Shown here: positions 42,588 through 50,771 of the stretch, piece by piece
Layout: each line of letters starts with the position of its first letter
Position numbering within the stretch: position 1 is the first letter of the stretch
Assembly (NCBI GenBank): GCA_963728155.1
Contig: CAVSJF010000006.1
Coordinates: forward strand, 806,001 to 870,000
Reading direction: 5' to 3'
Length of the DNA stretch: 64,000 nt
Source: JACVRW01 sp963728155
GTDB taxonomy: Bacteria; Actinomycetota; Thermoleophilia; Solirubrobacterales; Thermoleophilaceae
Position numbers and translations under genes: made by a program
Notes under the pieces: generated by a model
Database searches by the model: none
Told to the model about the DNA's origin: nothing
Seen by the model: only the letters and a program-made list of their open reading frames with translations

Positions 42588-44194
42588 CAGCGCACTTCGC
42601 GCGGCGCCAGCCGGTCCCAGGCCGAGCCGGCGCCCGCCTCGCGCAGGGCGAACTTCTGGACCTTCTGGGTCGGGGTCTTGGGCAGCGTGTCCAGGATCCT
42701 CACGTACCGCGGCACCATGAACGCCGCCACCCGCTCGGTGCAGAACTCAACCAGCTCAGCCGGGTCGAGCTCGGCGCTCTCGCGAGGGACCACGACCACC
42801 ATCACGTCCTCCTCGCCCAGGTCCGACGGCACTCCCACCGCCGCGCTCTCGGCCACCGCCGGATGCGAGTTCACCACGCGCTCGACCTCGTAGGAGGAGA
42901 TGTTCTCGCCGCGACGGCGAATCGAGTCCTTCAGCCGGTCGATGAACTCGAAGTACCCGTCCGCCGAGCGCCGGCCGCGGTCGCCCGAGTGAAACCAGCC
43001 ACCGGCCATCGCCTTGGCCGTGGCGTCCGGGTTCTTGTAGTAGCCGAAGAACATCACGTTGGGCCGCTCGCTGCGCACCACGAACTCGCCCGGCTCGTCC
43101 GGGTCGGCCTCGGTGCCGTCCTCGCGCTGGATCTGGACCTCGGACCAGCTGACCGGGACTCCGCACTTCCCGACGCGCACGTCGCCGGGCGGGCTGGCCA
43201 GGCACACGCCCGCCGTCTCGGTCAATCCGTAGATCTCGACGATCTCGATGCCGAACCGGCGCTCGAACTCGGTCCACCGGTCCCGCGGCGCCGAGCTGCC
43301 GACGGTCAGGCGGATCGGGTTGTCCGCGTCGTCCGAGCGCTCCGGTTGCTTGAGCAGAATCGTCAGCATCGCCCCGATGTAGTTGAAGACCGTTGCGCCG
43401 TGCGAGCGCATCTCGTCGAGGAAGCCGGAGGCTGAGAATCGAGACGCCATCACCATCGGGCGCCCGGCGAGCAGCGAGGGCATGGTGGTGATGGCCTGAG
43501 CATTGCTGTGGAACAGCGGCAGGCAGGTGTACAGCACGTCGTCGGCACGCATTCGCACGTAGCGCTGGGCATATTCGAGCCCGGTCACGGCGTAGGCGTT
43601 GTGGCACCACAGGGCGCCCTTCGGCAGCCCGGTGGTCCCCGACGTGTAGAGAACGGAGGCGAGATCGCCGGGCTCGACCTTGACCCGGGGCGCCGGCGGG
43701 TGGTCGCCGGTGAGGAGGTCCTCGAGCGGCTTCCAGCGAGCCGGCGCTTCACCGCCGCGCACGAAGAGCCGGGACGGGCCCGCGCCCGCCGGGACCGCGG
43801 ACTCGTAGGCCTCGACGAAGGGCGCGTCGACCACGCACACGTCCGCGTCGCAGTGCTCGACGATGTAACGCAGGCCCTCGCCGCGGAGCTGGTTGTTGAC
43901 CGGGACGATCACCGCCCCCAGCAGGGCGCTCGCGAACCAGAGGTCGAGGAACTCGAATGAGTTGGGAAGCATGATGGCGACCTTGTCGCGCTTCCTGACG
44001 CCGACGGACGCCAGGGAGCCCGTGGCGCTCTCGGCCCGCTGCAGCGCCTGGCCGAAGGTCAGCGACCGGCCGGCGATCGTCGCGAAGAGGTCGTCCGGCG
44101 TTGCGCCGGCCCGCAGGTCGAGGATCGCCGGGAGCGTGGTCTGCTCCCCTAGCGCTCCGACGTACGACGGGGACGGCGCGACCGGTGTCGGCAT
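42587..44194 (-). CDS. AMP-dependent acyl-CoA ligase
   Basis: This 535-residue ligase has VLYTSGTTGLPKGALW at residues 182-197, EIYGLTETAGVCLA, FIDRLKDSIRRRGENISSYE and the C-terminal TLPKTPTQKVQKFALRE. It is a close paralogue of the ligase at 45123 (both share SIRRRGEN, FNYxGxMLTIL and TPxQKVQKF-type ends). It heads the carboxylase operon, so it probably makes the acyl-CoA that is later carboxylated. A weaker palindromic site lies 36 bases upstream. Confidence 0.88.
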   Translation of the reverse strand: MPTPVAPSPSYVGALGEQTTLPAILDLRAGATPDDLFATIAGRSLTFGQALQRAESATGSLASVGVRKRDKVAIMLPNSFEFLDLWFASALLGAVIVPVNNQLRGEGLRYIVEHCDADVCVVDAPFVEAYESAVPAGAGPSRLFVRGGEAPARWKPLEDLLTGDHPPAPRVKVEPGDLASVLYTSGTTGLPKGALWCHNAYAVTGLEYAQRYVRMRADDVLYTCLPLFHSNAQAITTMPSLLAGRPMVMASRFSASGFLDEMRSHGATVFNYIGAMLTILLKQPERSDDADNPIRLTVGSSAPRDRWTEFERRFGIEIVEIYGLTETAGVCLASPPGDVRVGKCGVPVSWSEVQIQREDGTEADPDEPGEFVVRSERPNVMFFGYYKNPDATAKAMAGGWFHSGDRGRRSADGYFEFIDRLKDSIRRRGENISSYEVERVVNSHPAVAESAAVGVPSDLGEEDVMVVVVPRESAELDPAELVEFCTERVAAFMVPRYVRILDTLPKTPTQKVQKFALREAGAGSAWDRLAPREVR

Positions 44195-44229
44195 GGCCTG
44201 AGTGTGTTCGCGGACGATCGCGGGGATAA

Positions 44230-44245
44230 CTGTTGCATCTGACAG
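44230..44245 (-). promoter_or_regulatory. Candidate operator site H (weakest copy)
   Basis: On the minus strand CTGTCAGATGCAACAG lies in the middle of the divergent region between the ligase (44194) and the MaoC pair (44282), 35 and 36 bases from the two start codons. Only 10 of 16 positions match the best form, but the CTG/CAG ends and the central position agree. It is supported mainly by location. Confidence 0.33.
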
Positions 44246-44281
44246 TGCAAGCGGGTGCGCGGCGGCGTAGCTTCCGGCCCG

Positions 44282-44716
44282 GTGAGCCAGCCCGACACCC
44301 CGCTGTATTCGGACCTGAGTTACGAGGACCTGGCGCTCGGCGACCGGTGGGGCCCGTTCGTGGAGGTGCTCGACCGCGAGACCAGCGACCGCCTGCGCGG
44401 CGCTCTCGGAGTCCAGCAGCCGGGCGAAACCGCTCCGCTCGGCGTGCTTCCGCTGCTCACTTTGCGCGTGCTTCGACGCGCCCTGCGCGGGATCATCCCC
44501 GGAGGCGTCCTGTTTCGCCAGCATTTCTCCGCGGTCGACGCGCTGCCCGCCGAGGGTCAGATCGAGGTGGCCATCTGGGTCAGCGCGCAGGAGCGCCGGC
44601 CGAGTGGCCTGTACACGACGTTCGCGTTCGCGCTGGCGCACGGCGGCCGCACGCCCGCGCTTGTCGAATGGACGATCCTCGCGCCGCCTGCCGCCGACGC
44701 TCAGCCGGCGCCATGA
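44282..44716 (+). CDS. MaoC-like / FAS1-like dehydratase, N-terminal-type subunit
   Basis: This 144-residue hot-dog protein is the paralogue of the one at 8126. YSDLSYEDLALGDRWGPFVE, VLPLLTLRVLRRALRG and GGVLFRQHFSAVDALPAEG line up with the same blocks. No catalytic D-x-N-x-x-H is present. The GTG at 44282 is preferred; an upstream GTG at 44255 would add nine residues. It is coupled by ATGA to the catalytic MaoC gene. Confidence 0.74.
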   Translation: MSQPDTPLYSDLSYEDLALGDRWGPFVEVLDRETSDRLRGALGVQQPGETAPLGVLPLLTLRVLRRALRGIIPGGVLFRQHFSAVDALPAEGQIEVAIWVSAQERRPSGLYTTFAFALAHGGRTPALVEWTILAPPAADAQPAP

Positions 44717-45126
44717 CGCCGTCGTGGCGGCCGTTCCCGGAGGTCACTCACACGGTCGGACGCGACGAGATCGACGGCTACGCCGAGCTTTCCGGAGACT
44801 TCAACCCGCTCCACATGGACCCCGAGTACGCGGCGCGGACACAGTTCGGGACGGTGATCGCCCACGGCCCGATCGCGCTGCAGACGCTCTTCGAGGCCGT
44901 GGCCACGTGGCTCGGGGGCGACCGGCTGCCGTCCGGCGTGCGGATCGACGTGGCCTATCGCGGTCCGGTCCGCATCGGCGACTCGGTCACCTGCCGAGCC
45001 GACCGGGTCGACGACCACGCGGGAGACGTGACGGTCCACGCCCGCTGCGTCAACCAGGAGGAGGCCGAGGTGCTCCAGGCACTCGTCGTGGTGCCCCGTC
45101 AGGCGGTTCCGCGCGGGTCCGGCTAG
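44713..45126 (+). CDS. MaoC family enoyl-CoA hydratase/dehydratase
   Basis: This 137-residue hot-dog protein has YAELSGDFNPLHMDPEYA with the catalytic Asp and His in DFNPLH, and GTVIAHGPIALQTLFEA. It is the paralogue of the protein at 8548 (shared YAELSGD and IAHGPIALQ). The two-gene unit is flanked on both sides by paralogous ligases. Its stop shares CTAG with that of the convergent ligase at 45123. Predicted role: hydration of an enoyl-CoA together with the upstream subunit. Confidence 0.84.
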   Translation: MTPSWRPFPEVTHTVGRDEIDGYAELSGDFNPLHMDPEYAARTQFGTVIAHGPIALQTLFEAVATWLGGDRLPSGVRIDVAYRGPVRIGDSVTCRADRVDDHAGDVTVHARCVNQEEAEVLQALVVVPRQAVPRGSG

Positions 45127-46727
45127 GCGCCGGCGCTGCGCCGGGGCGCGGCACCGGCCCTTGGCCCGCGGTCGAAGGTCCCCTCGGGAACGCCCTGTTC
45201 CCGTAGGACGAACTTCTGCACCCGCTGGCTCGGCGTCTTTGGTAGCTCGTCACAGATCCTGATGTAGCGCGGCACCGCGAAGTGAGCCAGCTGCTCCTCG
45301 CAGTGCGCCACGAGGTCCTCGATCTCCAGCTCGCCGTCAGGCTGCGCCACCACTGCGATCATCACATCGTCCTCGCCCAACTCGGACGGCACCCCGTACG
45401 CCGCCGACTCCACCACCGCGGGATGCGCGTTGACAACGCCCTCGACGTCGAACGACGAGACGTTCTCCCCGCGGCGGCGGATGGAGTCCTTGAGACGGTC
45501 CACGTAGAAGAAGAACCCGTCCGCGTCCATCCGCGCTCGGTCGCCCGTGTGAAACCAGAGGTTGGCGAAGGCGTCGACCGTGGCGTCCGGGCGCTTCCAG
45601 TACTCGCGCAGCATCACACCGGGCAGGCGCGGGCGCACCTGGATCTCGCCGACCTCGCCGACGGGGACCTCGGAGTCGTGCTCATCCGCGACCCGGACCT
45701 CGAAGAACCGGTTCGGACGCCCGCACGAGCCCGCTCGCCGGGCCTCGCGGGTGTTGTGCGTCGCGATTCCGATCTCGGTCATGCCGTAGTGCTCGCCCAG
45801 GTGAACGCCGAAGCGGTCCTCGAACACGGGCCACAGCGCCGCGGGGCAGGCTGCGCCATAGGCCTTGTTGACAGGGTGGTCGCGGTCGTCGGCTCGCGGC
45901 TCCTGCTTGGCCAGGATCGTCAGCATCGAGCCCATGTAGTTGAACGACGTGACGCCGTGCTCGCGGGCGATGTCCCAGAACCGCGAGGCGCTGAAGCGAT
46001 CGTCGAGGACCAGCCGCGCGCCGGTCATCATCGAGGCGACGACCGAGGTGAACTTCGCGTTGACGTGGAACAGCGGGAACGCCGTGAAGAGAACGTCCTC
46101 CGCGGTGTACTCCATGAGCTCCACGCACGCGACCGCCAGGGCCATGTTTGCGCTGTGGGTGAGCACGACGCCCTTGGCTGGACCGGTGGTCCCGGACGTG
46201 TAGAGGATCGAGGTGACGTCCCCGGGCCCCATCGCCGCGTCCGCGGCCGGGGCGGCCGCCAGGGCCTCGTCGAGCGGGTGTGAGGCCACCCCGGGAATCT
46301 CGGCACCCAGGGCCCCTCGCACGACGATGCGCTCGAGCGCCGGAAGATTCAGCCCCTCCAGCCGGGGCGCGAACTCGGAATCGATGAACAGGATCCGGGC
46401 GCCGGACTCAGCCAGGATGTGCTCGAGCAGTGGGCCGCGGTAGGCCGAGTGCACCGGCACCTCGACCGCCCCGGCGCGCACGATGCCGAACCAGACCGAC
46501 ACGAACTCCGGCACGTTCGACATCATCACCGCCACCCGGTCGCCCCGGGCTGTCTTCCACTCCCCGAGGGCTCCCGCCACGGCGCGGCTCTCCTCGTCCA
46601 ACTCCCCGGGCGAGACGTCGCGGCCGTCGCACCGCAGAAGCGTGCGGGAGGCGTCGCTTTCTGCCGCCGCGTCGAGCACGGCCGGCACCGTTTCCTGCCA
46701 TTCGGAGCCGCCTCTCACGGGCACCAT
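45123..46727 (-). CDS. AMP-dependent acyl-CoA ligase
   Basis: This 534-residue ligase has ILYTSGTTGPAKGVVLTH at residues 174-191, HYGMTEIGIATHN, YVDRLKDSIRRRGENVSSFD and the end LPKTPSQRVQKFVLRE. The ATG at 46727 starts the conserved region; in-frame extensions lack a plausible start. It is a single-gene unit, divergent from the epimerase at 46806 across site F. It is a paralogue of the ligase at 42587 and probably handles a related acid. Confidence 0.88.
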   Translation of the reverse strand: MVPVRGGSEWQETVPAVLDAAAESDASRTLLRCDGRDVSPGELDEESRAVAGALGEWKTARGDRVAVMMSNVPEFVSVWFGIVRAGAVEVPVHSAYRGPLLEHILAESGARILFIDSEFAPRLEGLNLPALERIVVRGALGAEIPGVASHPLDEALAAAPAADAAMGPGDVTSILYTSGTTGPAKGVVLTHSANMALAVACVELMEYTAEDVLFTAFPLFHVNAKFTSVVASMMTGARLVLDDRFSASRFWDIAREHGVTSFNYMGSMLTILAKQEPRADDRDHPVNKAYGAACPAALWPVFEDRFGVHLGEHYGMTEIGIATHNTREARRAGSCGRPNRFFEVRVADEHDSEVPVGEVGEIQVRPRLPGVMLREYWKRPDATVDAFANLWFHTGDRARMDADGFFFYVDRLKDSIRRRGENVSSFDVEGVVNAHPAVVESAAYGVPSELGEDDVMIAVVAQPDGELEIEDLVAHCEEQLAHFAVPRYIRICDELPKTPSQRVQKFVLREQGVPEGTFDRGPRAGAAPRRSAGA

Positions 46728-46763
46728 GCGAAACACACAACCAGACCCCTCAGAGCACGATAA

Positions 46764-46779
46764 CTGGCACTTTCGCCAG
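46764..46779 (-). promoter_or_regulatory. Candidate operator site F (16-bp palindrome)
   Basis: On the minus strand CTGGCGAAAGTGCCAG, an almost perfect inverted repeat (CTGGC/GCCAG), lies between the ligase (46727) and the epimerase-like gene (46806). It matches the best form at 13 of 16 positions. Its edges are 36 and 26 bases from the two start codons. Confidence 0.58.
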
Positions 46780-46805
46780 GCCGCCACGGCGGCGATCCTG
46801 CGATC

Positions 46806-47741
46806 GTGCGCCACGTGCGGGTCCTCATCACGGGCGGCTGCGGCTTCCTCGGCGCGAACGTGACGCGTGAGCTGCTCGCGCGAGGTCACCACTGCGTCGC
46901 CTTCGACCCCCACGTCGACGGCAACGCCCTCGACCAGGTGCTGAGCGACGCCGAGCTCGCCGAGGTCACCCGCGTCCCCGGCGACGTGACCGACCTGCCA
47001 CTGCTGCTTCGCACCTGCCAGGAGCACGAGCTGGACACCATCGTCCATCTGGCCTTTCAGATGGGGATCGTCGACGAGAACGTCACCCGAGCGGTGGCTA
47101 CGAACTGCCAGGGCGCGGCCAACGTCTTCGAGGCCGCTGCGCTGCTCGGGCTCGAGAAGGTGGTGTGGTCGGGAAGCAACGCCGTCTACGGCGAGCCGAG
47201 CCACTACCCGGTCGAACTGCTCCCCGACGACGCGCCGCACTACCCCAACACGATCTACGGCGCCTCGAAGTCGTTCGTGGAGCGCCTCGCGCTTCACTAC
47301 TCCGAGCACCGCGGCGTCGCGTGCAAAGGCGTGCGGCTCACGATTCTGTACGGGCCCGGGAGGGTGCGCGGGGGCGCGATGCACGTCGTGCACCCCGTTT
47401 TCGCCGCCCTGCGCGAAGAGCCGTACCAGGTGCCCTTCCCCGACGAGCTGCAGAACTTCCTCTACGTCAGCGACGCCGCGGACTGCCTGGTGACACTCGC
47501 CGAGACGGGCCCCACGGACACGATCGCCTACAACATCTCCGGCGAGACCTGCACGGTCTGGGACTACGCGCAGACGGTCGCGAGGGTGGTGCCCGGCGCA
47601 TCCTTCACGCGCGGCGGGGGGGCGGTTACCGGCCCACATGTCGTGGCAATTCGACACGTCAGGGCTGGAGGGCGAGGTCGGGTTCCGGCCCCGCTACAGC
47701 CTGGAGGACGGCATTCGGGAGTGGGTGGAGACGCTCGCCTA
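46806..47741 (+). CDS. NAD-dependent epimerase/dehydratase family protein, 3' frameshift
   Basis: This extended SDR has the N-terminal LITGGCGFLGANVTRELLAR, the catalytic Ser region VWSGSNAVYGEPS and YGASK. The frame changes near 47618 in a run of seven G, after VVPGASFTRGG. The other frame then gives MSWQFDTSGLEGEVGFRPRY and ends WVETLA at the stop in 47739-47741, which is the normal end of such proteins. Without correction the frame would run on to 47957 with nonsense. It may act on a ring or sugar-like intermediate; the candidate operator upstream ties it to the catabolic island. Confidence 0.8.
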
Positions 47742-47782
47742 GCCGCGCCCCCGCGGCCGGGTGGCGGATCCGAGCGGGTGGC

Positions 47783-48259
47783 TCATGGAGATGGCCTCCG
47801 GCGATCCCCCGCCAGCACCGCCGAAGCACACGACGGTGCCCGCGCGCCGGCGGCAGCACGGTCGAGTCGCCGCCGCGCCTTGTCGGCGCCCGCGCCGACC
47901 GCTACGGGGTCGACCAGGGCGTCACCGCTGCCGACGGCCAACTGGGTGTCCGCGTAGTCGCTGAGTGCCGCAGCCAACTCACGCGCGCCGCGCCCCCTCG
48001 GCCGGCGAAGCGCGCCGACCTCGGCGGCGGCCCTCGAAGCCACTCGCGAGGCGTCGTCCGGAGAGAGCCGGCCTTCGGGGACCGGAGTGATGAGGCGGCT
48101 GGCAGCGGTGGCACAGGCGTTATCGAGAGCGCTGTTACGGGCGGGCGATCGTGCCTCGTCGCCTTCGCGGGTCAGGATGAGGATCGCCCCCCCAACAGCG
48201 AAGAGACCGATCAACGCGGCCGAGGCGCCCAGGGTCGTGCGTTTACCGGGGAGCGTCAT
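47783..48259 (-). CDS. Hypothetical protein with one N-terminal membrane helix
   Basis: This 158-residue protein has a single hydrophobic segment at residues 11-30 (GASAALIGLFAVGGAILILT) after a basic start, so it is probably anchored with its C-terminus outside. The rest is Ala/Arg-rich and helical (AAAEVGALRRPRGRG, LDRAAAGARAP), and contains two Cys. I recognise no domain. Its start overlaps the thioesterase gene end by 17 bases, suggesting co-transcription. The plus-strand alternatives in this stretch are less protein-like. Confidence 0.5.
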   Translation of the reverse strand: MTLPGKRTTLGASAALIGLFAVGGAILILTREGDEARSPARNSALDNACATAASRLITPVPEGRLSPDDASRVASRAAAEVGALRRPRGRGARELAAALSDYADTQLAVGSGDALVDPVAVGAGADKARRRLDRAAAGARAPSCASAVLAGDRRRPSP

Positions 48260-48692
48260 TGCCCCTAGCCGGGCCCAGGTCGAAGTGCGACTCGTCGACC
48301 GTGATCCAGATGCCGTCGCCTTCGGCGATCAGCCCTTCATCACCCACCATTTCGCCGGTCACGTGCATACGCCGGCCCTCGGCGCCCACGAGCCGGGCCT
48401 GCAACGTGAAGCGCTGACCGAGCCGAGCCGGCATCCGGTAGCTGACCTCGAGCCGTCCCGTCACGACCAGCGTCCCCCGGTGTTGGAGCACCCACCCCAT
48501 GACCTCGTCGAGGAAGAGGGCGATGGCGCCGCCATGGCAGTACCCCTCGGCGCCCGCGTGGCGCCCGTCCAGCGCCACCTCGCCACGAGCCTCGCCGTCC
48601 TCGGCCCACATGCGCAGGCCGAGCGACGCGGGATTCGTCGTACCGCACCCCAGGCAGACCGAGGGGTGCTGCGGCTGGGTGCTGGATCCCAA
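48243..48692 (-). CDS. PaaI-type hot-dog thioesterase
   Basis: This 149-residue protein begins with a conserved Cys-rich CLGCGTTNPASLGLRM as in PaaI-like thioesterases. It has the active-site loop GYCHGGAIALFLDEVMGW (HGG with a downstream Asp/Glu) and the strand VTGRLEVSYRMPARLGQ. It hydrolyses acyl-CoA esters. The TTG at 48692 lies four bases after the stop of the ligase upstream; another TTG at 48707 is possible. It would recycle CoA in the pathway. Confidence 0.78.
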   Translation of the reverse strand: MGSSTQPQHPSVCLGCGTTNPASLGLRMWAEDGEARGEVALDGRHAGAEGYCHGGAIALFLDEVMGWVLQHRGTLVVTGRLEVSYRMPARLGQRFTLQARLVGAEGRRMHVTGEMVGDEGLIAEGDGIWITVDESHFDLGPARGNDAPR

Positions 48693-48696
48693 GGGG

Positions 48697-50284
48697 TTAG
48701 GGGGCAAGATCGGCGTGCGCGGTGCGCAACTCGCGTTTGAGGATCTTGCCGCTCGCGTTCTTGGGCAGCTCGTCGACGAGGACGATGTGCTTGGGAACCT
48801 TGAACGCCGGCGAGGCGCTCGCGGCAGAACACCTCGAGGATCTCGTCCTCGGTGAGCGTCGCCGCGGCCCGCGGGACGACCGCCGCGGTGACGGCCTCGA
48901 TCCACGTGGGGTCGGAGATGCCGAAGACGCCACCTCTGCGACCGCGGGGTGCGCGTAGATGGCCTCCTCGACCTCGCGGCTGGCGACGTTCTCGCCGCCG
49001 GTCTTGATCATGTCCTTCTTGCGGTCGACGACGCTCAGGTAGCCCTCGTCGTCGATCACGCCGAGGTCGCCGCTGTGGAACCAGCCGTTGCGGAACGCCT
49101 CGGCGGTCTTCTCGGGGTCGTTCCAGTAGCCGAGCATCGCGTGCGGACGTGCGGTGGACGATCTCCCCCACCTCGCCCGCCGGCACGGCTGGTCGTCGTC
49201 GTCGACGACCCGGGTCTCGACATTGATCGAGGGCTTGCCCGGCCGAGCCGGCCTTGCGCAGCTGGTCCTCGGGCCGCAGGAGCGTGGCCATCGGGGACAT
49301 CTCGGTCTGGCCGTAGAAGTTGAACAGGCGCACGTCCGGAAGCCGGCGTGGCGATCTCGCGCAGCACCTCGACCGGCATGGCCGACGCGCCGTAGTAGCC
49401 CTTGCGCAGCGAGGACAGGTCGCGCGGCTCGAAGTCCGGGTGAGCGCAGCAGCGCCGATCCAGACGGTCGGCGGGCAGAACAGCTTGGTCGCGCCCTCGC
49501 GCTCGATCGCCGCGAGGATGCCCGCCGGGTCCGGCGCCGGGGAGGATGATGTTCGTCGCGCCGAGGTAGAGCCCGGGCGTCAGGAAGCAGTGCAGCTGGG
49601 CGCAGTGGTAGAGCGGCAGCGGGTGGACCTCGACGTCGTCGGCCGTCATCTCGCCGTCGACGATGCAGGTCACGAACTGCGCGATCAGGCTGCGGCTCGT
49701 GAGCATCGCGCCCTTCGGCCGCGACTCCGTGCCGCTCGTGTAGGAGAGCGCGACGGGTCATCGTCGGCGATCGCGACCTCGGGCTCGGTCGCGTCCGCGT
49801 GGCTCCATCAGCTCGTCGAAGTGACTCCCAGCCGTCGACGGCGTCGCCGATCGACCCCGCGCAGCGCAGGCCCTCGCCGGGCGCGTGGCGATCGCCTGCT
49901 CGGCGACCGCGCAGAGCGCGTCCTCGGCGATGATCGCCGGTCGCGCCGGAGTGCTCGAGGATGTAGCGCGACCTCGTCGGCGCCGAGCATGAAGTTGATC
50001 GGGACCAGATCGCCCCCAGCTTGGCGAGCGCGAAGCTAGGCGACCACGAAGCCGTGCGAGTTGTGCGACAGGAGCGCGATCCGGTCGCCCTGCCGCACGC
50101 CGCGCGCGGTCAGCGCGTTGGCGGTGCGGTTGACGGTCGCGTCGAGCTCAGCGTAACGTCTGGCGCAGGTCGCCGATAGACGATCGCGCGTCTTGTCCGG
50201 GTCGCGCAGCGCGGTGCGGCGCAGCAGATCGCCGAGCGCCTGCCGGCGAGCGGTGACGACGTCTTTCGAAAGCTCGGAGCTCAT
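48697..50284 (-). pseudogene. AMP-dependent acyl-CoA ligase with at least ten frameshifts
   Basis: Pieces of one ligase follow each other in order across all three minus frames. The start is MSSELSKDVVTARRQALGDL at 50284, then NRTANALTARGVRQGDRIAL, MTADDVEVHPLPLYHCAQLH near 49620, FNFYGQTEMSPMATLL near 49310, YLSVVDRKKDMIKTGGENVA near 49000 and the end LPKNASGKILKRELRTAH near 48730. Each break needs a single-base change and no conserved block is missing. The gene is therefore either a very recent pseudogene or, more likely, an intact ligase in a stretch of poor sequence. A good palindromic site lies 36 bases upstream. Confidence 0.8.
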
Positions 50285-50319
50285 CGCCACATTTATCTCT
50301 TGAGCACCGTGCGGGGACA

Positions 50320-50335
50320 CTGTCGTATCCGCCAA
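50320..50335 (-). promoter_or_regulatory. Candidate operator site I (16-bp palindrome)
   Basis: On the minus strand TTGGCGGATACGACAG matches the best form at 13 of 16 positions. It lies 35 bases from the start of the broken ligase gene at 50284, the same spacing as for the ligase at 42587 and close to that at 46727. A possible -10-like TAAATG lies nine bases before the start codon. Confidence 0.52.
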
Positions 50336-50372
50336 AGCACCCATTCGACGCCCTACCTACGGATATGCGGCC

Positions 50373-50747
50373 CTATGCGTCAACGCCGTCCGCGAGCCAC
50401 TCCTTCGCAGCCGCGAGCTCGCGCACGTGGAACCCCTTTGCCTTCCCGGGAAGCAGGAACGACAGCCCGCGCAGCGCGGGGCGCATCCAGTCCTCGTCGC
50501 TGACCACGGCGACGCGGTCGAAGGACGTGGCGTGGCGCGCGCGAAACGAGGTATCGGCCTGCATCGCGTCGTCCTCGACGTGTCGCGCCTCGGGCCCGAG
50601 CAGGTACAGCAGCCGGACCTTGCGTCCCTCCGCGATCTCGCCGCGCAGCACCGGCTCGACCGCCCGCTCCCAGTCGTCGTCCTCGACCTCGCCGATGGCC
50701 TCGAAGCCGATCGTGCCCATTGGCATGTCCTTCATCCGTCGCAACAT
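50373..50747 (-). CDS. SpoIIAA-like (STAS/SEC14-like) protein
   Basis: This 124-residue protein matches the SpoIIAA-like family. It has FEAIGEVEDDDWERAVEPVL, the strand GRKVRLLYLLGPEARHVEDD, VAVVSDEDWMRPALRGLSFL and the end RELAAAKEWLADGV, which is the usual final helix. The family has a CRAL-TRIO/STAS fold and binds lipids or acts as a small regulatory module; the role here is unknown. Start codons at residues 1, 5 and 8 are all possible. It lies downstream of the TetR gene. Confidence 0.75.
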   Translation of the reverse strand: MLRRMKDMPMGTIGFEAIGEVEDDDWERAVEPVLRGEIAEGRKVRLLYLLGPEARHVEDDAMQADTSFRARHATSFDRVAVVSDEDWMRPALRGLSFLLPGKAKGFHVRELAAAKEWLADGVDA

Positions 50748-50771
50748 TCGACAAGACTCGCCCCACCGGGC

